From: Doryteuthis pealeii
Lineage: Eukaryota; Mollusca; Cephalopoda; Myopsida; Loliginidae
Direction: 5' to 3'
DNA length: 64,000 bases
Assembly (NCBI GenBank): GCA_023376005.1
Contig: CM042145.1
Location: 15,672,066-15,736,065 of the forward strand
Shown piece by piece: positions 1 through 10,414 of this stretch (the first letter of the stretch is position 1; every line of letters begins with the position of its first letter). Position numbers and translations under genes: made by a program. A model generated the notes under the pieces. The model saw only the letters and a program-made list of their open reading frames with translations, made no database searches and was not told where the DNA came from.

Positions 1-65
1 ATATGTGTGTGTGTGTGTGTGTGTGTGCATGTGTAACTTGCATTAATATATATATATATATATTT

Positions 66-285
66 ACCAACCCCTCTGCATGGGCAGGATGTGACACAAG
101 GTCAATTTTTTAAGTGGAGTTCAACAGGTTTGAATTCAGAGTTTTCCTTCTCCTAGACCGGTTGCCTAACCAAAGTTAAAGAGCCCAGTCTGCCCTACTA
201 TTTATCCATAGCTGGAGGGAGAGTAGGATTCATACCTTTCCCAAGGGTATTTGCGCTAAGTGAAATGCAATTACCACGCCCAGGT
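66..285 (-). mobile_element. SINE2 (tRNA-derived)
   Basis: Tail-first on plus: CCAACCCCTCTGCATGGG, GATGTGACACAAGGTCAA, CCATAGCTGGAGGGAGAG, TTTCCCAAGGGTATT. The head end is replaced by another sequence after AATTACCACGCCCAGG. Confidence 0.65.
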
Positions 286-304
286 AATAATGCCCGGCAT
301 TAAC

Positions 305-344
<40 letters not shown>

Positions 345-397
345 ATATACATATGTAATTTTCATTAGTATATCTATATTTATGTAACTTTCAATGG

Positions 398-444
<47 letters not shown>

Positions 445-559
445 GGTAATGTACCTGCTTTGGAATTACAAGATGCCTGGTTTGATACTGGTCCTTGCAA
501 AAACGCATGAGTAGCACAGATTGAGTAATCTGATTAATTAATAAAAGATATAATGCACC

Positions 560-700
560 AGTTATTTTATTTAAAAACTTTTACATTTTTTCAGGCCAGT
601 TAACTTTGAACCAAGTATCTTTGAGGCATAACACAGATTCTCAAAGATATGTGGTTCAAAGTTAACTGACCTGAAAAAATGTAAAAGTTTTTAAATGAAA
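560..700. repeat. Foldback element
   Basis: Arms of about 55 bp (AAACTTTTACATTTTTTCAGG, CAGTTAACTTTGAACCA, ATCTTTGAG) around CATAACACAGATT. Confidence 0.75.
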
Positions 701-1033
701 TAAATCTTTTATTAATTAATATATCAACACTGAAAATTTCATTAAATTCGGTTAATTCCCTGATTTTTGGTATTTTTTTTCTTTCGGCAGGGTGACATGC
801 CACTGCAATCCTACTGTAAACCACTGGCAACTCTTCAACGTGTTCATTATAATTGAGCAGAAGGACTCAGATTATGATAATAGGACTTTAGTTGAATAGA
901 ATGAGTTCTGAGGTGAATAGTGAACTTTGAAATATCCCAGCATACAGGTAAAAAATACCAAGAAAATTTGGTACAGCCGTGGGAGAAATTTGGTAGGTTT
1001 TAAGGCTTGGCAGAGTTAAGGATATATACTCAC

Positions 1034-1189
1034 CTTGCATCAATTTCATTGATTGCAACAATGAAGTCTCCTGGTAGTAATCCAGAAATCTCTGCGGGTC
1101 CTTCGGGATCAAGCCATTCCACATGGACAGGTGAGTTGCCTTTGATAACAAAACCATAGGGTTTGTCCCCTCGAAGTATTCGAAAAGTC
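1034..1189 (-). CDS. PDZ scaffold gene, exon D (start of PDZ3)
   Basis: 156 bp between acceptor TTTTTAG/GACT and donor GCAAG/GTGAGT. The phase-2 join with exon C gives KHI-ETFRILRGDKPYGFVIKG. It encodes the front of a third PDZ domain: binding loop PYGFVI, then VEWLDPEGPAEISGLLPGDF and IVAINEIDA. It exits in phase 2, so the rest of the domain lies left of the window; no further exon was seen in 1-1033. RGDKPYGF...GNSPVHVEWLDP is close in layout to the second PDZ of delphilin as I remember it. The second copy has two silent changes. An open frame in another phase here is only a shadow. Confidence 0.85.
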
Positions 1190-1348
1190 CTAAAAATATC
1201 AAACGAATACTTTTCTGAATAGAGTGAAAATAGCAGAGTTTTAGTTAATTCATTGATTAATTTTAATCAAGTAATGTAAGAAAAAAATATGAAAAATACT
1301 TTATTGCTACAATGAATTTTGTTAAAATTTGGAAAACAGGAGTTTACT

Positions 1349-1620
1349 AACCCCTCGAACAGGATGTGACACCAGGTCAATTTCTTAAGCGGAGTTTACC
1401 AAGTTTGAATTCAGAGTTTTCATTCTCTTACATTTGTTGCCTAACCAAGGTTAAAGTGCATAGTCTGTCCAATGATTTATCAATAGCTGGAGGGAAAATA
1501 ATTGGATTTACACTTTTCCCAAGGGTATTAGCGCTATGTGAAATTCAAACAGCCTCGTCAAGGATTTGAACTCGCATCGACAACTCCATTTCCCTATGAC
1601 TCTAACCATCACACCATGGC
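1349..1620 (-). mobile_element. SINE2 in the intron after exon D of copy 1
   Basis: Full element on the minus strand: head ATGGTGTGATGGTTAGAGTC and B-box-like GAGTTCAAATCCTTGAC, tail TCCTGTTCGAGGGGTTAG. Lies just upstream of exon D. Counterpart at 53060-53335. Confidence 0.65.
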
Positions 1621-1872
1621 ACCAAAATGATGTTTGTTACGTTATTGCTACAATTAATTTTTTTTCATTTAATTATGAAATGCTGAATAAAGTATACAGG
1701 ATCGCCCATAAATAAATCACCTTGTACCATGCACCACCAGGATTTTTAATTCTTAGTTGAATGATAAATATGTTTATCTCAGTTTAACTAAGTAATGACA
1801 TCAAATATAAGGTAGATTCCTGAAGAAATCATATAGATCAAAACCGTCGTAGACCCATAACTCTTTTCTATT

Positions 1873-1917
<45 letters not shown>

Positions 1918-1954
1918 CTTTGTTAGTATTGGAGAATTGAAAATAAAGTGCTCG

Positions 1955-2186
1955 ATTATGTGTGTAAGAGCTGTATTTATTTATTTATTTATTATAGTGT
2001 ACAATACATTTAAGGTGCTATTGTTACCATTGGTTTCCAGGCAGCATGTTAGCTACCCTTCATCAAGACAATGTGCCTGTTTAAGAAATACAGAATCTTT
2101 CTTAAACAGGCGCATTGTCTTGATAAAGGGTAGTTAACATGCTGCCTAGAAACCAATGGTAACAATAGCACCTTAAATGTATTGTA

Positions 2187-2195
<9 letters not shown>
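1955..2195. repeat. Long foldback element with relic hammerhead arms
   Basis: Two arms of about 95 bp form a near-perfect inverted repeat around AGAAATACAGAATCTTTC, followed at once by (TA)n. Each arm read outward has stem I ATTGT/ACAAT, a core-like CTTGATGA (one extra T against CTGATGA; TAA instead of TGA in the 2119 arm), a GTAGC/GCTGC hairpin, GAAA, stem III ACC/GGT closing AAT, and GTA. This looks like a decayed hammerhead, duplicated head to head. Confidence 0.6.
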
Positions 2196-2226
<31 letters not shown>

Positions 2227-2395
2227 TTCAGGAATAAAAGAAGGTGAACTAGTATTCAACACATCTCAATCTAATAAAAATTATTGATAACATGAAACTC
2301 TGAGTCATGTTTTTATCATTTTATTATCTTATTTTAGTGATCCTGTCCCTTCAGAGATCCTGCCCCCCCCCCCCAGTGATCCTGGAGGGACAGGA

Positions 2396-2915
2396 TCATT
2401 AACAGCAGTTCTAGAGAGAGCTCAACTTCCCAGCTTGTGTTCTCTACTGAGACAGTATCGTCTCTCCAATGGTTGGACCATGTCCGCCGGATGGATGATG
2501 TACGAATCCGAATCCCGAAGGGCATCCTCTTTGCAGAGCTTTCAACTTGTAAGAGACAGATTGGTCACCCCCAGCTGTGTTTTAAGGATGTCTGCAAGAA
2601 TGATCTCAGGTGTTTTTGCATTACCCCTTTCAGCTGGGAAAATTTGGCTCAGGACTGCCTTCAGTGGCGGCAGGCTCTCCGTAGCAGACTGTTCATGTCT
2701 GAAGTCACCCTGGTGCAACACCATCAAGCCAAGAGGTCCAGAAGAAAGTGGCGGCAACAAAGTACCAGCACATCAACATCTTCAGGGACAGCCTTCACAT
2801 GCAACATCTGTGATCGAGAATGTTTTTCAAACATTGGACTTCACAGTCCCAGGAGGTGCTGTAACTTCAGGGGCACAAGAACTATACAGTCTTCCGAGAC
2901 TGCAATGCCGATGAG
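2396..2915 (+). pseudogene. Non-LTR retrotransposon ORF2 C-terminal fragment with zinc finger
   Basis: The frame opening at 2437 reads LQWLDHVRRMDD, then a basic stretch, CFKDVCKNDL, SWENLAQDCLQWRQAL, KRSRRKWRQ and a C-terminal C2H2-like finger (FTCNICDRECFSNIGLH). This is the familiar tail that follows the reverse transcriptase in RTE/jockey-type LINEs. The 5' part including the catalytic domain is missing, so it is 5'-truncated. About 170 codons remain open in this copy. Confidence 0.75.
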
Positions 2916-3031
2916 TGATGATGATTTTATTCTATACCTAAAATATATTGTGATAGTGCTCTGCATTTTCTTGCATTGAGCACTGTAAAAATCTTATGGA
3001 TTAAAAATGCTTTTAGTTTTAAATTTTATTC

Positions 3032-3081
<50 letters not shown>

Positions 3082-3204
3082 TCTATGTAATTGATTTTGA
3101 TTGGATTGATTTATTTTAATGTCATATCAACCTGTTTAGGGTTATTTTATGCTTAGAGGTCAGGGAATCCCAATTCACGGGGAATTTTATTGTTGGCTTG
3201 TTTA

Positions 3205-3380
3205 ATCATTATATGAAAGTATAAAAATATAAAAGATTAAAAGATTATAAAAAGTATAAAAAATCATTATATGAAAGTATAAAAAGATTATAAAAAGTAT
3301 AAAAAATCATTATATGAAAGTATAAAAATATAAAAGATTAAAAGATTATAAAAAGTATAAAAATATAAAAGATTAAAAGA
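3205..3380. repeat. AT-rich tandem repeat
   Basis: Units of ATTATATGAAAGTATAAAAA and TATAAAAGATTAAAAGATTA; only a short remnant in copy 2 (55790-55825). Confidence 0.7.
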
Positions 3381-3475
3381 TTAACATGATCAAAGGGGAA
3401 CCACTCTTGGCTGATAAATTATTTATTTATTTATTGATCTACTAAGAAAAAAGAAGACGGGGTTAGGGTTAGAGT

Positions 3476-3511
<36 letters not shown>

Positions 3512-3538
3512 TTAATGGGAAAATATTAGGAAATAACC
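3381..3538. mobile_element. Telomere-repeat foldback MITE, one arm deleted
   Basis: Counterpart of 55831-56075 in copy 1. The 3' arm is deleted between GGGAAAATA and TTAGGAAATAACC, leaving the GGGTTAGGG core at 3459-3511. Confidence 0.68.
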
Positions 3539-3697
3539 AAGATCTGTCATAAACTCACAGTTTTTTTGCTGATTTATTTGGTATATAAGCCAAATGTTGG
3601 CAGTCTTTGTACAGTTTTTTCTTCTTTGACATTGGTTTAAAGACATCTTTTTGGTGTCGAGGAATGAATGGCCTGAAAGATGATGAATTAAAAATTG

Positions 3698-4195
3698 ACA
3701 ATTCATGTTTTTACATACAGATAAAATACAGAGCACTGAATGAAAATACAAGACCAGATTGTTGGAAATTAACAACATTTTATTTAACACAGAATAGAGA
3801 ATGCTTCTATCCTAAAAGTGACTCAGCTAGCTCAACCATGCTGTGCATATGCGTCCATTCGGTCTACTAATTCAGAGGCTTACCATCTAGTGTGGAGATA
3901 TCTTCATCTTGTTTAAAATACATAAACTCAGTTTTATCTGCATTCACATACAGGCCAATGCCTCTTGTTGCCTTCTCTAGGCTATGCAGCTGCAATACGT
4001 AATAACCCACAAAGGTTGATATGCCATTAAACAAAATAACTGTTATGTTTTTATATACAGATAAAATATGGAACACTGAATGAAAATGCAAGACCAGGTT
4101 GTTGGAAAATTAACAAGGTTTTATTTGACACAGAGTAGAGAATGCTTATACCCTAAAAGTGACTTAATTAGCTCAACCGTGTTGTGCATGCATCC
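3698..4195 (+). repeat. R5 dispersed repeat, two copies
   Basis: TTTTTACATACAGATAAAAT, then GGAAATTAACAACATTTTAT and AGAGAATGCTTCTATCC at 3705-3862 and again at 4044-4195; further copies at 4725-4850 and 31736-31890 and in the second block. Class unknown. Confidence 0.6.
3886..4030 (-). pseudogene. Non-LTR reverse transcriptase fragment
   Basis: Minus-strand reading LHSLEKATRGIGLYVNADKTE, then FMYF and ISTLDGKPL, matches the RT segment just after the YADD region in many LINEs (the GL.VN..KTE motif). Only about 45 codons remain. A near-identical copy is at 56407-56545. Confidence 0.65.
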
Positions 4196-4326
4196 ATTTT
4201 TATAATTCTAAGGGAGTTATAAGCAAATACTTTGTTTGGGAAATTAATAGCTTTATTAGACTTCTGGTTCAATTAAAAAAGATAAGTATGTATGACTATT
4301 AAAGTTTACATTTATATGATACCAGC

Positions 4327-4500
4327 CTTCGCCAACTCAGCGTATGAGTAGCACAAGGATCTGTGTGGTAAAGTGAAGAGCTGATGGTAGGTGTGGTGCT
4401 CTGCCTCAGACTCTAAAAAACAATCTCCTTGGTCTAGTGCCAGTGAAAAGGGTATAGACTCCCTCGATGTCTGGCTGATACCGACTTTAGACCACCCTGG
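4327..4500 (+). mobile_element. SINE1 body, 5' truncated
   Basis: CGCCAACTCAGCGTATGAGT through GGCTGATACCGACTTTAG. Copy in the second block at 56864-57050. Confidence 0.65.
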
Positions 4501-4724
4501 TGACCTTGCTTACTTTATTTCAGCAGAGCTGAGCATTAAAACTGAAACTATAATATCTGGAGTTCATTCTTTGTCTCAAGTTGGTTATACTCAATGAAAA
4601 TTATTCGTTATCTGATGAAAAACAGGAAGATATGTTTGGTGTATGTAATATTCTATATTCAGATTAAAAATGGCTACAAATAATTTTTTTGGCTCATCAA
4701 ATAAGAACACGTTAACAAGGTGTT

Positions 4725-4850
4725 ATGTTTTTACATACGGATAAAATACGGAAGACTGAATGAAAATGCAAGATGAGGTTGTTGGGAATTAACAAGGTTT
4801 AATTTAACACCAGGTAGAGAATGCTTCTACCCTAAAAGTGACTTAATTAG
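4725..4850 (+). repeat. R5 copy directly upstream of ribozyme A
   Basis: TATGTTTTTACATACGGATA to AAAAGTGACTTAATTAG. The ribozyme follows within 45 bp; in the window only this R5 subtype has it. Confidence 0.55.
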
Positions 4851-4892
4851 ATTGAGTAATCTGATCTGTGCGGTAGGTGTGATCAAAACTTT

Positions 4893-4932
4893 TGGTCTGA
4901 AGATCGCATAGGCGAGAAACTATCAGTAACCA
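4893..4932 (+). ncRNA. Hammerhead ribozyme A
   Basis: Stem I TGGT/ACCA; core CTGAAGA (4897-4903); stem II TCGC/GCGA closing ATAG; GAAA; stem III ACT/AGT closing ATC; cleavage triplet GTA, cut after 4928. Every pair is Watson-Crick. A further imperfect helix (CAAAAC with GTGTTG) extends stem I. A (TA)n tract starts about 35 nt downstream. Confidence 0.78.
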
Positions 4933-5482
4933 GGTGTTGACTCTATGTCCATGCTACCTTAACTCAAATATATATATATGTATATGTATATATATATATG
5001 TGCGTGTGTGTGTGCGTGTGTGCGACTTTCATCTGGTTTCTTTGGTTTCTTTGATCTATGACATATCAACTTTGTGGGTGATATAATGAATATGTAAATA
5101 CCTTGGTACCGCCTCACTATAATCTGATTGGACAGTGTCATGTATAAATAGTCAACAACCCGGATATATCAGTGGGTCATTTAATGCCAAAACAATCCTT
5201 GTAGAACAGTCGTGATACTATTTAACTCATAGCTGGGGGCATGAGGGATTCAAAAAGGACAACAAAATCTCAATATCTTTTTGACACACCTTGTATATAT
5301 CTTTCATATTGATGAGATTTTTTTTTGATTGATTGATTGATTTTAATTGCATTGTACATTCATATTTCCTTTTTTTGTACAGCTGTTTCTTAAGAGAGTG
5401 TTATTTTTTCTTTCTTTTGCACACTGTCCTATCACATACGAACAATTTTTAAACAGAACTATTTGACTCATAGATAAGACCT

Positions 5483-6222
5483 TGATATATAATGAGATAT
5501 CTCTAAAAGCGTATGGTTTGCAAAGAAGAAATAATGGACGGGAAGGTTTTGATTAATATCGTTTATTTTTAAATAAACAAAAGCTGGAATCATTGGTATT
5601 GTAGTCGACGTGATAGTAGTAATCCCTTTTTGCTGTTTGGTGAAAAGAGGGTAGGCGTGAGGTTAAAAGTCAGTTCTGGCTCTGATGGTGACTTGAGTTG
5701 ACAGCGTAGGTTGGTAAGATTATTGATAGTAGTGGTCAGGCAGGGTAAGGGTATCATGCTGGCTGGCGTAGGGTCGAAGCAAAGTTGAGTTGGTTGGGTA
5801 GACATGGGTGTGCGTGGTAGTCCCTTTTATCTTGATTGCCAGCCGGCGATACCCATGGCTTGGAAGCCCTCGGTCAACTCTCTTAGCATTAAGTTGGCTC
5901 GTTATATAGTAAAGAGATAGGCTCCAGAAGGGCTTTTCATGATTTTGGGGGGAAGGTTTTTTATTGGGCGAAAATCCGGATTCTGTTTATAACATTATTT
6001 TTTATTGTTTAGGAATTCCTTTCAAGTGGAAGCTCTGCCCGAGCCTATGCGCAGATCTGTGTTAATTTGGTCACTTCGTTTTAGGGTCCGTTGAGTTAAC
6101 TTCCGTGGTAGGCGTCCGTGACTTGTGTTTTGTTTTGTTTTTAATTTTGTTTTGTTGGCGAATGGATGCATTGTGAAGTAAGGATTGTGAATCATAAGAG
6201 ATATCTTATTTCTGTTATAACA
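5483..6222. mobile_element. Probable solo LTR inserted in R3
   Basis: 740 bp from TGATATATAATGAG to TCTGTTATAACA splits an R3 copy at ...AGACCT / ACCCTAACAGG. The ACC(C)T flanks suggest a 5-bp target duplication. Frames inside are not conserved proteins. Confidence 0.48.
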
Positions 6223-6534
6223 ACCCTAACAGGTACTACCACTGTGGGTCGAAGTGGACCTTCTACTGAATATACAGTGGCCATATTCTAAGCCACGCTA
6301 ACAGGGGTGTCAAGAGAATGGGGACAAAAGTAAAGGGTTTATCATAGGCCAGGCATGTTTTACTGACAGAATAATGTTATTATAGTCTGTTACCTTTCAA
6401 AATATATGACAGTGATTTTCCACAGTTTACCGTTATTTTAAATTAAACTACCTGCTAAAAATTATAGGCTATGCCTATACATTATCTGAAAATGTATCAA
6501 AAAGTAATATATTGTTTAATGGTTAGCCATATTA

Positions 6535-6850
6535 TTATCAACCTTCCATTAATTTATACAGAATCAACATTCCATTAATTATGCAGAATTAAGTTATTTT
6601 AATTAATTTATACAGAATTTATATTAATTAATTTATACAGAATCATATATTAATTAATTTATACAGAATTTGTATGAATTAATTTATACAGAATCATATA
6701 TTAATTAATTTATACAGAATCAACATTCCATAATTTATACAGAATGAAATATTCATTAACATTAATAACAATGAAATATTTATTAATCTATACAGAATAA
6801 AATATATATTTAATGGTTAGCCATTAATATTATTATATTTCACTGATTTA
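6535..6850. repeat. AT-rich tandem repeat in intron C-D
   Basis: About 28-bp units of ATTAATTTATACAGAATCA. Copy 2 at 59085-59450 has extra AATGGTTAGCCATTA units. Confidence 0.75.
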
Positions 6851-6870
6851 TATGAATAAAAAATTCTTAC

Positions 6871-7025
6871 TCAATGTGTTTCAGGAGTTTTCGGTCTGAT
6901 GGTTCTTTTAATAAACTATCCAAAGATGAACAAAGACTGTAAATGTCCCAATCTTCAGAATATTCAGTTAATGCTCCTACCAGTGCCATTTTCTTGTGAT
7001 AATCCTTGTCACAGTATTTAGCCAC
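6871..7025 (-). CDS. PDZ scaffold gene, exon C (harmonin-N-like helical segment)
   Basis: 155 bp between acceptor TTTTAG/GTGG and donor ATTGA/GTAAGA, entering in phase 0 and leaving in phase 2. It encodes 51 residues plus two bases, all alpha-helical in character (ALVGALTEYSEDWDIYSL, then LLKEPSDRKLLKHI). This looks like the harmonin N-terminal (HN) domain that sits between PDZ domains in whirlin, harmonin, PDZD7 and delphilin, with the typical short turn before LL..I. Its position between PDZ2 and PDZ3 fits. The second copy is identical over the whole exon. It is too short to be conspicuous as an open frame and rests on splice phase and conservation. Confidence 0.75.
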
Positions 7026-7479
7026 CTAAAATTAAATTAAGACAAAAAACAAAAAGTGAAAAAACAGATTTAAAAAAAAAAAAAATAGGACCAAAATGTA
7101 TGTTGTTGAAAGAAATTCAGTTTTGATAAAATAGAATAAAATTAGTTTGGTGGTTGGTTTTGAAGGCTATCACAATGCAAGTGTAAAGAAAAATAAGATA
7201 ACTATGGTGTTGTTTGTTAACCTGTGATTTATTCTTAATATTTGGAGATAAAGATCTCTTTGTCAGAAGATTTCTGAAACTGAAGCTGTTGCTAGGAATT
7301 GTTTATTCTGTGCTTGTGTGTGTGTGAGTTTATGTGTTCAACAATGTCTTATCATTCCAAGTTTGGCCTACCCTTTTTGTTTTATTATATATATATATAT
7401 TGGTTTGGTGGTTGGTTTTGAAAGCTATCACAATGCAAGTGTAAAGAAAAATGAGATAATTATGGTGTTGTTTACACTT

Positions 7480-7590
7480 CTTTAGTCGTCGTTGTCATCA
7501 GGGTGGCCTAATGTCAGTATCAGCCAGACAGTGAGGGAATCTATCCCCTTTTCAATAGCGCTAGACCAAGGAGATTATTTTAGCATCTGA
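7480..7590 (-). mobile_element. SINE1 3' fragment
   Basis: GGTGGCCTAATGTCAGTATC to GACCAAGGAGATTATTTT; copy 2 at 60100-60215. Lies in the intron between exons B and C. Confidence 0.6.
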
Positions 7591-8229
7591 CTCGTTTTGG
7601 GTTTGAATTTGGCTCACATTTCCTACAACAATAACCATTACACCACATACCTCCATTAATATTTATATGCTTGTATATACAAGGCTGAGTCACGGCCTAC
7701 AAATACATATGTCACCATAAGCCGGCAGAATTCTAACAGGCCTATTTGTTTTATAGTCAATTTATGTCTGTTTTTGAAAAATCTTAAAGCACAAACATTT
7801 GGCTAGATGGAACTGTAAGTTCTCCTCAAGAAATACTCTTTCTCTGTAGTATCATTACTATCATTGCTGACCATGACCAGGGAATACATTTCACATTGAA
7901 AAGGTTTAATTTTTTTCTGATATAACCTGAAATCATAGATAAATTGTTAGTATGTTTGTTTTGTATAACTGCTTAAATTTTTTAACTATTTTTTTTTTGT
8001 TTGTTTGTTTGTTTACAATCTTTTATTATTACATTTCTGAAGAAAAAAGACAACAAGTTTGTATATTTTTAACATTTTTTTCAAAACAGTCATAAATTGA
8101 CTATAAAATGAATAGGCCTGTTATAATTCTGCCTGCTTAGGTGACATATGGGGCCATATATATTAGTAGGCCGTGGCTGAGTCTAAAGGTTTGCAATATT
8201 TTGGAACATGCTTGGTTGTGGTGCGTATA

Positions 8230-8710
8230 CAACATAACTGATTAACAGTTCAAGCCATGGAAAGGTACCTACTGTGGTAGGTAGTATTGTGGTAGCTGGT
8301 GTGCTGACAAGTTGTGTACAGCTTCACTCTGTGTGGGATTTGAAAGCTGTACATATGGACATCCAACATAGTCTAATTCAGGAACTTAGGCTTTACAAGT
8401 TTGAACTGGGCCATAACATAACTAAAAACATTTGTTGTGCCATAGGTGAAGGCGCAGTTGTTCAGAGTTCAGTAACCAGATAATTCAAGAAATTTTGCTT
8501 GGGTTGCAAGAACCTCGATGATCAGGCAAGTGGGGATTTCAAGGGCGTGCTCCAAGCCATAGAAATAAATCTGGTGAGTAGCATTTGGAGAGTATCAGGC
8601 ACGCTCAACATCCCACAGTCCAGTGTGGGTCTTCACCTACACAACCTCGGCAAAAGCATCAAGAACTGCCAAATTGTCCTTCACATTGCCAAAATATTGT
8701 AAAAATTTTG
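8230..8710 (+). pseudogene. Mariner transposase N-terminal half
   Basis: Frames here read NITKNICCAIGEGAVVQ, then FKKFCLGCKNLDDQASGDF, then SGTLNIPQSSVGLHLHNLGK. These correspond to the two helix-turn-helix DNA-binding motifs of mariner (SETMAR-like) transposases (the usual ...FKKFRSGDF... segment). A stop and small indels break it; the DDD catalytic domain is absent. Confidence 0.72.
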
Positions 8711-8986
8711 ATTCGCCCTAGTATGTGCGTGAGTGTAATCTTAAACCAGTAAGAACAGAAAATTACAGTGAGATTTTTATTAGAAAAAAAATGCAATAAT
8801 AATAATAAAAAAAATAATTAAGAATAAAGCAATTTCTAGTCCAATTTGCAACTGAAGGAAAATTCTGTCAGGTATTTGTTCAAGCTCAACGTCATTTTTC
8901 AATCATCCAAATTTAGCTTGCTGTAAAACTTTTAAAGAAAGTGTAAAATTGTTCTTGTTTTTAATGACTGAAAATAAAATTCTTAC

Positions 8987-9168
8987 TTTTGTGAAAAGAA
9001 ATTTAGAAGTTTTGATTTGAGGTCCCCTGAAGTCATCTGTAACTGTATTTTCTCTAATTCCAGTAGGAATTGTTGACAAAATCAGACGTTCATGTTCAGC
9101 AATCAGTACCAATTCCTTGTGGTCAATTTCATGGATGGGTTTATCATTTACTGTTAATATAATGTCTC
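8987..9168 (-). CDS. PDZ scaffold gene, exon B (second half of PDZ2)
   Basis: Exon B enters in phase 1: the last G of exon A plus GA gives Gly, followed by DIILTVNDKP. This completes a normal PDZ fold (GLRKGDIILTVND, then the helix with HKELVLIAEHE and the strand RLILSTIP). It ends in phase 0 at FTK with donor AAAA/GTAAGA. The acceptor is CTTTAAAG with a T-rich tract, and it is the first unit of the tandem array just upstream. The second copy of this exon differs at four sites, all silent. Exact phase agreement with exons A and C and the purifying pattern make this a secure coding call. Confidence 0.88.
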
Positions 9169-9419
9169 CTTTAAAGAAAAAAGCATATAATGTCTCCTTT
9201 AAAAAAAAAACAACATATAATGTCTCCAATAAAGAAAAAAAACCATATAATGTCTCCTTTAAAGAATAAACCTATAATGTCTCCTTTAAAGAAAAAAACA
9301 ACATATAATGTCTCCTTTAAAGAAAAAACATATAATGTCTCCAATAAAGAAAAAAAAACAACATATAATGTCTCCTTTAAAGAAAAAACATATAATGTCT
9401 CCAATAAAGAAAAAAACAA
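9161..9419. repeat. Tandem array of the exon B 3' splice site, 9 units
   Basis: Nine units of 27-31 bp built on AATGTCTCCTTTAAAG plus an A-run. Read on the minus strand each unit is a T-rich tract, CTTTAAAG, then GGAGACATTAT, which is the acceptor and first exon bases of exon B. Two of the nine (CCAATAAAG on plus) have TTG in place of the acceptor AG and one has a longer A-run, so only some units keep a usable AG. Several unit lengths preserve the frame, reading KGDIICFFF repeatedly. Confidence 0.9.
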
Positions 9420-9488
9420 TTAGTCACTGAGAAAAAGAAACCTTATTTATTAAAACAATTTATAACAACGCTGGTATACTTTGATTTT

Positions 9489-9708
9489 ATGAGGGTGGGC
9501 TGAAATGTTCATAGGCTGAAAAGCTCATATGATGATGTCATATCTGCTGTTGATGACTTTTTTGATCAATGGGATCCAAATACTACAACAGTGATGGAAG
9601 AAGTGTGTTGACCTCAAGGGAGACTATGTTGAAAAATAAACTTTATTTGGTCACATTGCATGAGAGTATCTTGGTTAGCCTATGAACTTTTCAGCCAACT
9701 CTTGTAAA
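9489..9708 (+). mobile_element. Internally deleted mariner (MITE) keeping the transposase C-terminus
   Basis: Terminal inverted repeats of about 27 bp (GGGTGGGCTGAAATGTTCAT against AGTTGGCTGAAAAGTTCAT on the other strand) bound about 220 bp. Inside, one frame gives DDVISAVDDFFDQWD and, after a shift, KKCVDLKGDYVEK plus stop, the standard end of a mariner transposase. Everything in between is deleted. Confidence 0.7.
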
Positions 9709-10157
9709 AGACATTTATCCAAAAAGATGAGAGTATTCATATGAATAAGTACACCTACCATATTTTTTTTTTTGGGGGGGGGGGTTGAGACACCATTTGA
9801 GTTTATATTACACTACTATTTTAGAAAAACAAATCTGTAAACAAAGACTAAAGATTTTAGAAGCCCTACATATTAGATATAAAAATCCTAAACTAAATAA
9901 AATAAAATTTGATAATAGCACTAATGTTTTAAAATGCCTGTAACTACATTAATAATTTATACAATAATGATAATAATAATATTAACAATAATAATAATGA
10001 TAGTGGAAATGATAATAATAACAATGATAAAAACACTAATAATAATAACAACAACAATAATTAGAATAAAGTAAAATAAACAAATGAGAAAATAAAACAC
10101 CTATATAAATAGAATACAAGCTTAATGGAACAACCCAATGTTGTATTGATTTTGCAC

Positions 10158-10199
10158 TACCCCTGAAGATGGCCCATGATGGGACAGAAAGTACTTGGG
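10158..10199 (+). ncRNA. Probable hammerhead relic E
   Basis: Core CTGAAGA, stem II TG-CCC/GGG-CA with one G.A mismatch around ATGAT, GAAA, then GTACTT as a strained stem III and CCC/GGG as stem I. Stem III would have a two-base loop, so activity is doubtful. Most of it is deleted in the second block copy (63018-63045). Confidence 0.35.
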
Positions 10200-10319
10200 A
10201 AATAATAAACTATGGCAAATACATCAGCCAATTTCCGCCTGATATAGTTACATCAATCCGGTAACTCGAAAGGACCATGAACAGGATTTGCAGACAGAAA
10301 ATGGCTGCACAGTTCAATG

Positions 10320-10320
<1 letters not shown>

Positions 10321-10365
<45 letters not shown>

Positions 10366-10379
10366 GTATATATATACAT

Positions 10380-10414
<35 letters not shown>

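Larger units (their letters stand above)
1026..10330. repeat. Long duplicated block, copy 1
   Basis: About 9.3 kb that matches 52740-63165 in the same orientation by eye, broken only by indels, microsatellite length changes and one roughly 890-bp insertion in the other copy. It contains exons B, C and D and their introns. The right edge is a (TA)n tract; the left edge is in the intron just past the exon D donor. Confidence 0.93.

Noticed and set aside
888..1202. 104-codon minus-strand frame
   Set aside because: Wrong-phase shadow of exon D; the PDZ reading in the adjacent frame has splice sites and silent-only divergence.
1820..1850. CTGAAGAAATCATATAGATCAAAACC as a hammerhead
   Set aside because: The invariant G of GAAA is lost and stem I pairs poorly. 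At most a relic, so not listed as a feature.
3455..3511. Chromosome end
   Set aside because: The TTAGGG tract is internal, short, degenerate and flanked by MITE arms found elsewhere.
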